Positions 24,851 through 34,090 of a stretch of DNA of 64,000 bases are shown here, in pieces. The first letter of the stretch is position 1, and each line of letters opens with the position of its first letter. This DNA comes from [Mycobacterium] vasticus (lineage in GTDB: Bacteria; Actinomycetota; Actinomycetes; Mycobacteriales; Mycobacteriaceae). A model generated the notes under the pieces. The model did not search any database. It was not told the DNA's origin and saw nothing but the letters and a program-made list of their open reading frames with translations. The position numbers and the translations under genes were made by a program. Location of the stretch: assembly GCF_020181595.1 (NCBI RefSeq), contig NZ_CP084028.1:4432021-4496020 (forward strand), in the 5' to 3' direction.

Positions 24851-25942
24851 ATGACTGAGCAAACGACGGATGTGCGAGTCGCCATCGTCGGCGTCGGCAA
24901 CTGCGCGTCCTCGCTGGTCCAGGGCGTCCAGTACTACCAGGGCGCCGACGACAGTTCGACGGTGCCCGGCCTGATGCACGTGCGCTTCGGCCCGTACCAC
25001 GTCCGCGACGTCAAGTTCGTCGCCGCGTTCGACGTGGACGCCAAGAAGGTCGGCTTCGACCTTTCCGAGGCCATCTTCGCCTCGGAGAACAACACCATCA
25101 AGATCGCCGACGTGCCGCCGACCAACGTGATCGTGCAGCGCGGCCCGACCCTGGACGGCATCGGCAAGTACTACGCCGAGACCATCGAGGTCTCCGACAC
25201 CGAGGCCGTCGACGTGGTCGCCGCCCTGCGTGAGGCCAAGGTCGACGTCCTGGTGTCCTACCTGCCGGTGGGCTCGGAAGAGGCCGACAAGTTCTACGCC
25301 CAGTGCGCCATCGACGCGGGCGTGGCGTTCGTCAACGCGCTGCCGGTGTTCATCGCCTCCGACCCGGTATGGGCCAAGAAGTTCGAGGACGCCGGTGTGC
25401 CGATCGTCGGCGACGACATCAAGAGCCAGGTCGGCGCCACCATCACCCACCGGGTGATGGCCAAGCTGTTCGAGGACCGCGGTGTCACGCTGGACCGCAC
25501 CTACCAGCTCAACGTCGGCGGCAACATGGACTTCAAGAACATGCTCGAGCGCGAGCGCCTGGAGTCCAAGAAGGTCTCCAAGACCCAGGCCGTCACCTCC
25601 AACCTGACCGGCTCGCTGGCCGGCAAGGTCGAGGACAAGAACGTGCACATCGGCCCGAGCGACCACGTCGCCTGGCTCGATGACCGCAAGTGGGCCTACG
25701 TGCGCCTGGAGGGCCGCGCCTTCGGCGACGCCCCGCTGAACCTGGAGTACAAGCTCGAGGTGTGGGACTCGCCCAACTCCGCCGGCATCATCATCGACGC
25801 GGTGCGCGCCGCCAAGATCGCCAAGGACCGCGGTATCGGCGGCCCGATCCTGCCCGCATCGGCGTACCTGATGAAGAGCCCGCCCAAGCAGCTGGCCGAC
25901 GACGTCGCCCGCACGCAACTCGAAGAGTTCATCGTCGGCTAG
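24851..25942 (+). CDS. ino1: Inositol-3-phosphate synthase
   Basis: 363 residues, starting after AAAAAAGGAG. The Rossmann NAD site is '[20 protein letters not shown]' (about 10-29). The family motifs '[17 protein letters not shown]' and '[13 protein letters not shown]' mark the active site, where NAD-dependent conversion of glucose-6-phosphate to 1L-myo-inositol-1-phosphate takes place. This feeds mycothiol, phosphatidylinositol and PIM/LAM lipids. The length matches the mycobacterial enzyme. Confidence 0.97.
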   Translation: MTEQTTDVRVAIVGVGNCASSLVQGVQYYQGADDSSTVPGLMHVRFGPYHVRDVKFVAAFDVDAKKVGFDLSEAIFASENNTIKIADVPPTNVIVQRGPTLDGIGKYYAETIEVSDTEAVDVVAALREAKVDVLVSYLPVGSEEADKFYAQCAIDAGVAFVNALPVFIASDPVWAKKFEDAGVPIVGDDIKSQVGATITHRVMAKLFEDRGVTLDRTYQLNVGGNMDFKNMLERERLESKKVSKTQAVTSNLTGSLAGKVEDKNVHIGPSDHVAWLDDRKWAYVRLEGRAFGDAPLNLEYKLEVWDSPNSAGIIIDAVRAAKIAKDRGIGGPILPASAYLMKSPPKQLADDVARTQLEEFIVG

Positions 25943-25953
25943 AGCGACCCGGC

Positions 25954-26814
25954 ATGTCGGAGTTCGCGCTGCTGTCCGGCAACGCCGAACAGGCCGGCGT
26001 GACCGGCCCACTGCCCGCCGTCGAGCGCGTCACGGCCGGTGACATCAGTGCACTGCGCTGGGGGACCGCGCCGCCGCGCGTGGTGTTCCTGCACGGCGGG
26101 GCGCAGAACGCCCACACCTGGGACACCGTCGCGCTCGGGCTCGGCGTGCCCGCGCTGGCGGTGGACCTGCCCGGGCACGGCCGCTCGGCGTGGCGCGACG
26201 ACGGCGACTACTCGCCGCAGCGCAACGCCGCCGCACTCGAACCGGTGCTGCGCGAGCTGGCACCGGCTGCCGAGCTGATGGTCGGCATGTCGCTGGGCGG
26301 GCTGACCGCGATCCGGTTGGCCGCCACCACGCCGGAGCTGGTTCGCCGGCTGGCGATCGTGGACGTGACTCCCTCAGCGCTGCAGCGGCATTCGCAGATG
26401 AGCGCCGCCGATCGCGGAACCGTCGCCCTGGCCCAGGGCGATCGGACATTCCCCGACTTCGACGCGATGCTGGCCGCGACGCAGCTCGCGGCGCCGCATC
26501 GTGATCCGGAATCACTGCGCCGCGGCCTGATTCACAACACCCGGCAGCTGCCCGACGGCCGCTGGACCTGGCGGTACGACACCATCCGCAGCGTCGGCGA
26601 CTTCACCGAGTTGTGGACCGACGTCGACGCGATCACCGCCCCGACCACCCTGATCCGTGGCGGCGATTCGGGGTTCGTGACCGACGACGACATCGCCGAG
26701 TACACCCGGCGCTGCCCGGGACTGACCGTCCACGTCGTGGCAGGTTCCGGGCATTCGGTGCAGGGCGATCAGCCGCGTGCTCTGGCCGAACTGCTGCACG
26801 CGGCGTTACCGTGA
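25954..26814 (+). CDS. Alpha/beta hydrolase esterase (Rv0045c homologue)
   Basis: 286 residues. Oxyanion loop 'FLHGGAQNAHTW' at about 48, nucleophile elbow 'GMSLGG' with Ser at about 112, and catalytic His in 'GSGHSVQGDQP' near 270. By position it is the homologue of M. tuberculosis Rv0045c, an esterase for short acyl chains. It starts 12 bases after ino1 and is followed after four bases by the oxidoreductase gene, so it is part of a padR-ino1 operon. Confidence 0.85.
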   Translation: MSEFALLSGNAEQAGVTGPLPAVERVTAGDISALRWGTAPPRVVFLHGGAQNAHTWDTVALGLGVPALAVDLPGHGRSAWRDDGDYSPQRNAAALEPVLRELAPAAELMVGMSLGGLTAIRLAATTPELVRRLAIVDVTPSALQRHSQMSAADRGTVALAQGDRTFPDFDAMLAATQLAAPHRDPESLRRGLIHNTRQLPDGRWTWRYDTIRSVGDFTELWTDVDAITAPTTLIRGGDSGFVTDDDIAEYTRRCPGLTVHVVAGSGHSVQGDQPRALAELLHAALP

Positions 26815-26818
26815 CGAC

Positions 26819-27613
26819 GTGAGCCGTCCCAGAATCGGAGTACAGCTACAGCCCCAGCACGCCGCGCAATATCACGCGATCCGCGACGCCGTCCGGCGCT
26901 GCGAGGACCTGGGCGTCGACATCGCGTTCAACTGGGACCACTTCTTCCCGCTCTACGGCGACCGCGACGGGCCGCACTTCGAGTGCTGGACCATGCTGGG
27001 CGCCTGGGCCGAGCAGACCTCCCGCATCGAGATCGGCGCACTGGTCTCATGCAACTCCTACCGCAACCCGGAGCTGCTCGCCGACATGGCCCGCACCGTC
27101 GATCACATCGGCGGAGGCCGGCTGATCCTCGGCATCGGCTCGGGCTGGAAGCACCGCGACTATCGCGAATACGGATACGAGTTCGGCACCGCGGGCAGCC
27201 GCCTGGACGACCTGGCGGAGGCGTTGCCGCGGATCAAATCCCGGCTGGCCCAACTCAATCCGCAGCCGAGGCGCCGGATGCCGATGATGATCGGGGGCGG
27301 CGGAGAACGCAAGACGCTGCGGCTGGTCGCCGAGCACGCCGACCTGTGGCACAGCTTCGCCGACGCCGAGGCCTACCCGCACAAGGCGGCGGTTCTGGCC
27401 GAGCACTGCGCCGCGGTCGGACGTGACCCCGCCACGATCGAACACTCGGCCGCCCTGGGCGGTGACCAGACCCGCGGAACGGTCGACGAGCTGATCGCCG
27501 AGGCGCAGGAGCTGACGCGCCTCGGGGTGCGGCTGCTGACCATCGGCTGCAGCGGACCCGACTACGACCTGACCGCCGCCGAAGCGCTGTGCCGATGGCG
27601 CGACCAGCAGTGA
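26819..27613 (+). CDS. LLM-class F420/flavin-dependent oxidoreductase (Rv0044c homologue)
   Basis: 264 residues from GTG 26819, four bases after the esterase stop. A luciferase-like TIM barrel: 'CEDLGVDIAFNWDHFFPLYG' near the N-terminus, 'ADMARTVDHIGGGRLILGIGSGW' (the usual coenzyme-binding block) and 'MPMMIGGGGERKTLRLVAEHAD'. Such proteins reduce or oxidise substrates with F420 or FMN. The substrate is unknown. Its stop overlaps the start of the ABC transporter gene as GTGA. Confidence 0.85.
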   Translation: MSRPRIGVQLQPQHAAQYHAIRDAVRRCEDLGVDIAFNWDHFFPLYGDRDGPHFECWTMLGAWAEQTSRIEIGALVSCNSYRNPELLADMARTVDHIGGGRLILGIGSGWKHRDYREYGYEFGTAGSRLDDLAEALPRIKSRLAQLNPQPRRRMPMMIGGGGERKTLRLVAEHADLWHSFADAEAYPHKAAVLAEHCAAVGRDPATIEHSAALGGDQTRGTVDELIAEAQELTRLGVRLLTIGCSGPDYDLTAAEALCRWRDQQ

Positions 27614-29412
27614 AGGCACCCGCACGCCGGGCAGCGCTACTGGTCAGGCGGATCTCGGCGTGCATCGCCACCTGCCTGATCATCGGCGGCATCGCGGTGG
27701 CGCCACCGGCGGCGGCCGTACCCGACCAGTGCTACCCCGCCGGTGAGCAGGCCGCCGTGGCACTGCCCCCGAAACTGGCCAACGCCAAACGCCCCCGCGA
27801 GGACAAATACACCACCGCCGGTGTGGAACCGCTGGATTCGATCGACATCACCAAGCTGGGTCTGAGCACTCCCGGGGTGCTGACGGTGGGCACGCTGACC
27901 GAGAGTCCGCCGTCGAACTGCATCAACGCCAAGGGCCGCTACACCGGTTTCGACAACGAACTGCTGCGGGCCATCGCCAAAAAGCTGGGCCTGCGGGTGT
28001 ATTTCGTGGGCACCGACTTCTTCGGGCTGCTCGCCCAGGTGGAGTCGGGGCGCTTCGACGTGGGTTCGGCGTCGATCAACGCCACCGACGCCCGGCGGCG
28101 CACCGTCGGCTTCACCAACGGCTACAACTTCGGCTACATGGCGCTGGTGGTCCCCACCGGGTCGCCGATCACCGGATACGACGGCCTGGCCGCCGGCCAG
28201 CGCATCGCGGTGGTGCAGGGCACCGTCGAGGACGCCTACGTGGTCGACACCCTCGAGCTGGAGCCGGTGCGTTTCCCGGACCCGATCACGTTGTACGCCA
28301 GCCTCAAAAGCCGCCAGGTCGACGCCTGGGTGGCGCCATCGCTGACGGCGCTGAACCTGATGCGCCCGGGCGACCCGGCGAGCGTCGTCGGCGCCACCTT
28401 CAGCCCGGCCGGCTTCGAAGCGTACGCGGTGGCCAAAGAGAACCGGGCGCTGATCTCGGCGCTGAACTCCGGCCTGGACGCCGTGATCGCCGACGGCACC
28501 TGGCCGCAGCTCTACGCAGACTGGGTGCCGCGACCGTTGCCGCCGGAGTGGCAGCCGGGCTCCAAGTCCGCGGCCACCCCGCACCTGCCGGATTTCGCCG
28601 CGATAGCCCAGCGCAATCACAAGGTCGCCGGCGAGCCGTACGCACCCAAATCGACTCTGGCGCAACTGCGCGACTCCTTCTTCGACTGGGAGCTGTACCG
28701 GGCGGCCCTGCCGGACCTGATCAAAACCGGCCTGCCTAACACGCTGCTGCTCACTTTGAGTGGCGGGATCATCGGCCTGGTGGCCGGATTGGGCCTTGCC
28801 GTGGCCGGGATCTCGCGCACCCGCTGGCTGCGCTGGCCGGCCCGGATCTACACCGACATCTTCCGCGGCCTGCCCGAGGTGCTGATCATCCTGCTGATCG
28901 GGCTGGCGGTCGGCCCATTGGTGAGCGGGCTGACGCACAACAATCCCTACCCGTTGGGGATCGCCGCGCTGGGCCTGACCGCTGCGGCCTACATCGGGGA
29001 GATCTTGCGCTCGGGTATCCAGAGCGTGGAGGCCGGGCAGCAAGAGGCCGCCCGCGCACTGGGTTTCGGCTACCCCGCCACGATGCGCCTGGTGGTGATA
29101 CCGCAGGGCATCCGACGGGTGCTGCCGGCGCTGGTCAACCAGTTCATCGCACTGCTGAAAGCCTCCGCCCTGCTGTACTTCCTGGGGCTGGTCGCCGGCC
29201 AGCGGGAGCTGTTCCAGGTGGGCCGTGACATCAACGCCCAGACCGGCAGCCTCTCGCCGCTGGTGGCCGCCGGGGTGCTCTACCTGGCGCTGACCATCCC
29301 GTTGACGCACCTGGTGAACGTCGTCGACCACCGGCTGCGCCGGGGGCGGCCCGCCGACGCCGAGGATCCCGCCGACCTCGATCCGGTGATCGTCGGCCAG
29401 GAGATGACATGA
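27610..29412 (+). CDS. Amino-acid ABC transporter, substrate-binding protein fused to permease
   Basis: 600 residues from GTG 27610, which overlaps the previous TGA (GTGA); an ATG at 27595 is a possible alternative. Signal peptide/anchor at about 15-40. A periplasmic-type binding domain (family 3) at about 85-310 ('GVLTVGTLTESPP', 'GRYTGFDNELLRAIAKKLGL'). Then a permease domain at about 370-580 with the EAA loop 'EAARALGFGYPATMRLVVIPQG'. Binding protein and permease are normally separate genes; here one polypeptide does both. It imports a polar amino acid, probably glutamine or glutamate type. Coupled to the ATPase gene through ATGA. Confidence 0.88.
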   Translation: MKAPARRAALLVRRISACIATCLIIGGIAVAPPAAAVPDQCYPAGEQAAVALPPKLANAKRPREDKYTTAGVEPLDSIDITKLGLSTPGVLTVGTLTESPPSNCINAKGRYTGFDNELLRAIAKKLGLRVYFVGTDFFGLLAQVESGRFDVGSASINATDARRRTVGFTNGYNFGYMALVVPTGSPITGYDGLAAGQRIAVVQGTVEDAYVVDTLELEPVRFPDPITLYASLKSRQVDAWVAPSLTALNLMRPGDPASVVGATFSPAGFEAYAVAKENRALISALNSGLDAVIADGTWPQLYADWVPRPLPPEWQPGSKSAATPHLPDFAAIAQRNHKVAGEPYAPKSTLAQLRDSFFDWELYRAALPDLIKTGLPNTLLLTLSGGIIGLVAGLGLAVAGISRTRWLRWPARIYTDIFRGLPEVLIILLIGLAVGPLVSGLTHNNPYPLGIAALGLTAAAYIGEILRSGIQSVEAGQQEAARALGFGYPATMRLVVIPQGIRRVLPALVNQFIALLKASALLYFLGLVAGQRELFQVGRDINAQTGSLSPLVAAGVLYLALTIPLTHLVNVVDHRLRRGRPADAEDPADLDPVIVGQEMT

Positions 29413-30164
29413 CCCCGGACATCCCCGCCGGCTCGCGTGAGCCGGTCTCGCTGGCGGCCCAAGGGATTCGACTGTCCTTCGGCAGGAACGAGGTGCTGCG
29501 CGGGGTGGACCTGGACGTGCCGGCGGGCAGCACCGCCGCGGTGATCGGGCCGTCCGGCTCGGGCAAGTCGACCATGCTGCGCACCCTGAACCGGCTGCAC
29601 GAACCCGACGGCGGCGACGTGCTGCTGGGTGGCCGGTCGGTGCTGGGCGACGATCCCGATGCGCTGCGGCAGCGGATCGGAATGGTGTTCCAGCACTTCA
29701 ACCTGTTCGGCCATCGCAGCGTGCTGGACAACATCACTCTGGCGCCGCGCAAGCTGCGCGGGCTGTCGCAGGACGCCGCGACCGAGCTCGCGCTGGGCCT
29801 GCTGGACCGGGTCGGGCTGAGGAACAAGGCGGCGTCGCGGCCGTCGGCGCTGTCCGGGGGGCAGCAACAGCGCGTGGCGATCGCCCGGGCGCTGGCCATG
29901 CAGCCTCAGGTGATGCTGTTCGACGAGGCGACGTCGGCGCTGGACCCCGAGTTGGTCAAAGGGATTCTGGCCCTGATCGCCGAACTGGGCGCCGACGGCA
30001 TGACGATGGTGGTCGTCACCCACGAGATGGGGTTTGCCCGATCGGCGTCGGACACCGTCGTTTTCATGGATCGCGGCAAAGTCGTGGAGAGCGGCCCACC
30101 GGATCAGATCTTCGAGAGCGCCGAGACCGAACGCCTGCAGCGCTTCCTTTCCCAGGTGTTGTGA
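29409..30164 (+). CDS. Amino-acid ABC transporter ATP-binding protein
   Basis: 251 residues. Walker A 'GPSGSGKST', Q-loop 'MVFQHFNLF', signature 'LSGGQQQRVAIARALA', Walker B 'VMLFDEATSALDPE' and H-switch 'VVTHEMGF' are all intact. The highest similarity by eye is to GlnQ/HisP-type polar amino-acid importers. The ATG overlaps the fused permease stop by four bases, so they form one transporter unit. Confidence 0.92.
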   Translation: MTPDIPAGSREPVSLAAQGIRLSFGRNEVLRGVDLDVPAGSTAAVIGPSGSGKSTMLRTLNRLHEPDGGDVLLGGRSVLGDDPDALRQRIGMVFQHFNLFGHRSVLDNITLAPRKLRGLSQDAATELALGLLDRVGLRNKAASRPSALSGGQQQRVAIARALAMQPQVMLFDEATSALDPELVKGILALIAELGADGMTMVVVTHEMGFARSASDTVVFMDRGKVVESGPPDQIFESAETERLQRFLSQVL

Positions 30165-30196
30165 GCGACTTATCACCCCTCGTCATGACCACCGGT

Positions 30197-30202
30197 TAGA
30201 CT
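30197..30202 (+). promoter_or_regulatory. -10 element TAGACT, leaderless start of marR gene
   Basis: TAGACT is followed by eight bases and ATG 30211; there is no ribosome-binding site between. Confidence 0.4.
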
Positions 30203-30210
30203 GGCGAACT

Positions 30211-30717
30211 ATGACCGGGAGCAAAGCCGAAACGCCACAGGTGCCGGCTATCGCCGAAAGCTTGCACCGCTCGCTGGGCAGGCTGTTCTCGATTCTGCGG
30301 CGCGGTGACCTCAGCGGCGGCGCGACCACCAGCGAGCTGACCCTGGCACAGTTGTCGATCCTGATCACGCTGTTGGACCGCGGGCCTATCCGGATGACCG
30401 AACTGGCCGCCCACGAGCGGGTGCGCACCCCCACCACCACCGTGGCGATCCGCCGGCTGGAGAAGATCGGTCTGGTCAAGCGCAGCCGGGATCCCTCCGA
30501 TCTGCGGGCCGTGCTGGTCGATATCACCCCGGAGGGCCTGGCCAGTCACCGCGAGTCGCTGGCCAACCGGCACTCCGCGCTGGCGATGATGCTGAGCAAA
30601 CTCAGCCAGGAGGACCTGGAGACGCTGGCGCGGGCGCTGGAACCGCTGGAGCGCCTGGCGGCCTGTGACGGGATCCCAGCCGCGGCGGCCGACGGCTGCG
30701 CGCTGGACTGTAATTGA
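30211..30717 (+). CDS. MarR-family transcriptional regulator (Rv0042c homologue)
   Basis: 168 residues. Winged helix 'IRMTELAAHERVRTPTTTVAIRRLEKIGLVKRSRDPSDLRAVLVDITPEG' is textbook MarR (recognition helix plus wing with the conserved 'DLRAV' arginine). Its stop TGA overlaps the SDR start by one base (TGATG), so the two form an operon. The divergence from ino1-ABC genes is not clear, since all run on the same strand; its target could be the SDR gene or the transporter. Ligand unknown. Confidence 0.85.
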   Translation: MTGSKAETPQVPAIAESLHRSLGRLFSILRRGDLSGGATTSELTLAQLSILITLLDRGPIRMTELAAHERVRTPTTTVAIRRLEKIGLVKRSRDPSDLRAVLVDITPEGLASHRESLANRHSALAMMLSKLSQEDLETLARALEPLERLAACDGIPAAAADGCALDCN

Positions 30718-31382
30718 TGCCGAGTGCTCTGATCACCGGTGCCGGCGGCGGAATCGGTTCGGCGATAGCGACCGCGCTGGCACCCACCCACACCCTGCTG
30801 CTGGCCGGCCGTCCCTCAGCGCGACTGGACGCCCTCGCCGAAACCCTGGGCGCCACCACCTGGCCACTGGATCTGACCGACCCCGGCGAAATCGAGTCCG
30901 CCGTCGAGCTGGTCGACGAACTCGACGTGCTGGTGCACAACGCCGGCGTGATGGTGCCCGGCCCCGTCGGCGAGTCCTACATCGAAGAGTGGCGCGCCAC
31001 CTTCGAGGTCAACGTGTTCGGCGCGGTGGCGCTCACGCTGGCTCTACTGCCCGCGCTGCGCCAAGCCCACGGACAGGTCGTTTTCATCAACTCCGGTGCC
31101 GGACAACGGGTTTCGTCGGGAATGGCGTCGTACTCGGCCAGCAAGTTCGCGTTGCGGGCGTTCGCGGACTCCCTGCGCAACGACGAGCCGGCACTGCGGG
31201 TCACCACCGTCTACCCCGGCCGCGTCGACACCGACATGCAGCACGACCTGGTCGCCTACGAAGGCGGGCAGTACGACCCGGCACGTTTCCTGCGCCCCGA
31301 GACCGTCGCCGAGGTGGTGGCCGCCGCGGTGGCCACCCCGGCGCAGGCGCACCTGCACGAGGTCGTGGTCCGGCCGCGCTGA
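30717..31382 (+). CDS. Short-chain dehydrogenase/reductase
   Basis: 221 residues. Cofactor loop 'TGAGGGIG' at 7-14, 'VHNAGV' strand, catalytic Ser in 'FINSGAG' and Tyr-x-x-x-Lys in 'ASYSASKFAL'. The substrate-binding region is short, so the product is one of the smaller SDRs. NADP preference is possible (Arg in 'LLAGRPSARL'). It is coupled with the MarR gene. Substrate unknown. Confidence 0.88.
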   Translation: MPSALITGAGGGIGSAIATALAPTHTLLLAGRPSARLDALAETLGATTWPLDLTDPGEIESAVELVDELDVLVHNAGVMVPGPVGESYIEEWRATFEVNVFGAVALTLALLPALRQAHGQVVFINSGAGQRVSSGMASYSASKFALRAFADSLRNDEPALRVTTVYPGRVDTDMQHDLVAYEGGQYDPARFLRPETVAEVVAAAVATPAQAHLHEVVVRPR

Positions 31383-31383
31383 G

Positions 31384-32523
31384 CTAAGGCGTTTTCTGCC
31401 GTTGCACCCGAAAGAGCAGGGTCTCGCCCTCGACACCCTTGAGCGCACGGGCACCGACGGCTGACCAGCTGTAACCCGGTACGTCACCGATGGCGTCGCG
31501 AGCAGCACCTTCCGCCATGACCTCGCCCGGCTCGGCGACGCTGGTGACCCGGCTGGCGACGTTCACCGGACTGCCGAACCAATCCCGGGCACGGCTCACC
31601 GCCCACCCCGACGCGATACCGGCCCGCAGCTGCGGGAGGGCTTCGTCCTGCGCGGCGTTGTCGAGCAGCTGCAGAGTCGTATCAAGTAATTTCGCGGCAT
31701 CGGACGACACCAGCATCACCGCATCGCCGACTGTCTTGACCAGTCGTACCGGGGGGTTGACCACTTCGCGCGCCAGTTCGGCAAGGCGCTCAACCAGTCC
31801 CACCAACTCCTCCGGCGGCACCGCCTCACCCAGCCGAGTGAACCCGACCATGTCGGCGAAAGCCACCGCAAGCTGTCGTGCCCCGGGCAGGGCCACCCCG
31901 GCCGCCCGCTCGCTGGCGTTGACCTCCTCACCTTCCAGAACCCGGCGCAGCTGCACGAACAAGATGTCGCGAATCACCTCCCCTAACAAGGGGATAATGG
32001 TCCGCACGATCGCCTCGTGAGCCTGCGCGACCTCCAACTCGGTAAGGCCCGGCCGCATGATCGTCGATATCGTGCTGTACCGGAACGCCGGAACCGCACG
32101 GGAGATGCCGTCGGACAGTCTGCGGATCATCAACAGCACCTGACCGGGATCCAGTCCGGCGTCGATGAGTTGCCGCAACCGCACGGCGGCATCGGCGTCG
32201 GCCCGCAGCAGCCGGGCTGCGTCGGGGTCGCCCAATCGGGGTAGCCCCAGCGCGCGTTCGATGCCCTGCAAAAGAGCCAGATCGATCCCGTGGGTGACGC
32301 TGACCTCACGTTCGGACACGTACTTGCCGTCGTCACCGAGCTCGCGGTGCGCCGGCATCAGCATCGGCGCGACCTCGGCACGGATCTGCTCCAAGCCGAA
32401 ACCCTGTTCCAAGAGCCAGGCCACCAACTCGGTCCGCTCCTCACGGGCGCTGCCCACCAGCCCGTCGAGCAGACCAAGCTCCGTCAGCGTCTCGCCGAAT
32501 GATCCGGCATCCGCCCCCATCAT
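31384..32523 (-). CDS. Class III adenylyl cyclase with autoinhibitory regulatory domain
   Basis: 379 residues. The N-terminal 190 residues resemble the Ad_Cy_reg domain of M. tuberculosis Rv1264, which senses pH and holds the enzyme off. The catalytic domain (about 200-375) keeps metal Asp in 'VAFADMVGFTRLGE' and 'VKTVGDAVML', the substrate Lys (VK), the adenine-side Asp in 'ARDWFGSP', and the transition-state Asn/Arg in 'PVNVASRVTSV'. All catalytic residues are therefore present. It makes cAMP. Convergent with the SDR gene, one base apart. Confidence 0.85.
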   Translation of the reverse strand: MMGADAGSFGETLTELGLLDGLVGSAREERTELVAWLLEQGFGLEQIRAEVAPMLMPAHRELGDDGKYVSEREVSVTHGIDLALLQGIERALGLPRLGDPDAARLLRADADAAVRLRQLIDAGLDPGQVLLMIRRLSDGISRAVPAFRYSTISTIMRPGLTELEVAQAHEAIVRTIIPLLGEVIRDILFVQLRRVLEGEEVNASERAAGVALPGARQLAVAFADMVGFTRLGEAVPPEELVGLVERLAELAREVVNPPVRLVKTVGDAVMLVSSDAAKLLDTTLQLLDNAAQDEALPQLRAGIASGWAVSRARDWFGSPVNVASRVTSVAEPGEVMAEGAARDAIGDVPGYSWSAVGARALKGVEGETLLFRVQRQKTP

Positions 32524-32573
32524 GGCTCCCTAAACCGTTGTCACACCCCTAGGTTGACCTGATGCGACCACGG

Positions 32574-33245
32574 TCAGCCGGTGATGCCGGCCCGAACCTG
32601 GTCGGCGACCCGGACCGCCTGATCGGACATGATCCCGGTGGTGCAGGCCAGCACCTCGACGCTCGCGGCGGCCTTGCTGGTGATCACATGCGAGCAGGTC
32701 GAGTGGTCGGAGACCCGGTTGGTCCGGACCGCGAACGCGTCGCCGGCCTCGCTCGGTGTCTGCACGTACCACTGCTCGTCGGGCTGGCCGGCCAAGGTGA
32801 GGTTGACCTGCTCACCGGAGCAGTTCTGCCAGGCCTGCGCGGTGTCCCCGACGAACGCCGAAGCCGCCTCCTCGGTGGGGAACGCGGCGATCGTCGTCGT
32901 CACCCGCACCCGCACCGGACCGGTGACGTCGCTGGTCAGCGTCTGCGTGTCGATCCCCCGGTAGGAACTTCCCTGGTATGCCGTCGTGGTCCCGGGATAG
33001 ACCGCACCCACACATGCCTTCTCGGTGGACACGTACTTCTGCAGCGACGTCGAACGGTCGGTGACGGTCAGCGACGGATTCCGCAGGCCCGGCCCGGCGA
33101 ACATATCGTCGAGCGCGGCCGGGGCGGGCTGCAGTGCCGCGAGGTTGTCGGCGTCGACCGGGACGGCGGCGGCCGGAGCCGCCAGCACCAGACCGGCCGC
33201 GACTACGGCGGCGGCGAAGACGCCGGCGGTGTGTGAGTCACGCAT
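32574..33245 (-). CDS. Exported four-cysteine sensor-domain protein A (PknH-sensor-like)
   Basis: 223 residues. Cleavable signal peptide ending 'LAAPAAAVPVDA'. The mature part has the motif pattern 'ACVGAVYPGT...YQGSSYRG', 'AWQNCSGEQ', 'STCSH' and 'VEVLACTTG', like the extracytoplasmic PknH C-terminal sensor domain held by two disulfides. No kinase domain is attached. Start 33245 is used with no clear ribosome site. It belongs to a cluster of five similar proteins and may bind a cell-envelope ligand. Confidence 0.7.
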   Translation of the reverse strand: MRDSHTAGVFAAAVVAAGLVLAAPAAAVPVDADNLAALQPAPAALDDMFAGPGLRNPSLTVTDRSTSLQKYVSTEKACVGAVYPGTTTAYQGSSYRGIDTQTLTSDVTGPVRVRVTTTIAAFPTEEAASAFVGDTAQAWQNCSGEQVNLTLAGQPDEQWYVQTPSEAGDAFAVRTNRVSDHSTCSHVITSKAAASVEVLACTTGIMSDQAVRVADQVRAGITG

Positions 33246-33285
33246 GAGGAAGCGGGCCTTTCGTCGTGGAGGTTGGGGGTTCGGC

Positions 33286-33936
33286 TCAGGCGAGGTTGCG
33301 GACGATCTGCGAACGCAGGCTGCGCCCCTTGCCGCCCGGGTTGGCGTCGTCGCAGAGCAGGACGTCGACGACGTAGTTGTTCTTGACCTGCAGCACCCGC
33401 TCGCAACCGGCGCTGCCCTTCATGGGGTTGGTGTACAGGTTCGCGAACAGCTCCAGGCCGCCGGCGGTGACTCCCCCGGCCTTCAGATCCGAGGTCATGC
33501 CGTTGGTGTGCTCGGCGGTGAACGGCGTGCCCTTGCAGCTCTTCCAGGTCGCGGCCTGATCGTTGAGATAGGTCTGGGCGGCCTTGGCGTCCGAGAACTC
33601 GGCCACGGCCTGGACCACGCTGGGAGTCGCCTCGCCGTTGGTGGGACGCAGGGACTGCACGACGAGGTCGGTGTAGCCCGAACCGTCGTAGCCGGCCGCC
33701 GACCCCGGCGAATACACAACCGTGCAGTTGGCCGGCGTGACGGACGGCGTGTTCATGGGGTGGGTGCCGGATTCGGCGCTGACCACCTGCATCGGGATGT
33801 CGACCCGATCGCTGACGTCGCCGGCCGAGACCAGCGCGTCGGCCAGATCGGCCTGCTTCGGGGCCGCCTGCGCGCTTGCGACACCGACCAACGCCGCGGC
33901 CGACACTGCCACCACTGCGGCTACCTGAATACGCAT
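33286..33936 (-). CDS. Exported four-cysteine sensor-domain protein B (PknH-sensor-like)
   Basis: 216 residues from ATG 33936. Signal peptide 'MRIQVAAVVAVSAAALVGVA' and AxA site 'SAQAA'. The mature domain has 'NCTVVYSPGSAAGYDGSGYTD', 'TWKSCKGTPF', 'GCERVLQVKN' and 'VDVLLCDD', the same four-cysteine plan as neighbour A. It runs in the same direction as A, 40 bases before it, probably co-transcribed. Ligand unknown. Confidence 0.7.
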   Translation of the reverse strand: MRIQVAAVVAVSAAALVGVASAQAAPKQADLADALVSAGDVSDRVDIPMQVVSAESGTHPMNTPSVTPANCTVVYSPGSAAGYDGSGYTDLVVQSLRPTNGEATPSVVQAVAEFSDAKAAQTYLNDQAATWKSCKGTPFTAEHTNGMTSDLKAGGVTAGGLELFANLYTNPMKGSAGCERVLQVKNNYVVDVLLCDDANPGGKGRSLRSQIVRNLA

Positions 33937-34090
33937 CCCAACCCATTCCGTTTTGCCGTGCTCTGCAGATCCCCGGCCGGCGGCCGGGGCTGACCGCATG
34001 CTATCCCGACGGTTGCAGTCGGCCGGTCCGATCGAATGCGACCATGTGGTTCGATCGAGGAACACAACGCCCCAACCCTAAGGACGTGTC

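Noticed and set aside
27637..29331. 564-codon minus-strand frame antisense to the ABC transporter
   Set aside because: No motifs, no ribosome site, and the plus strand encodes a complete binding protein plus permease.
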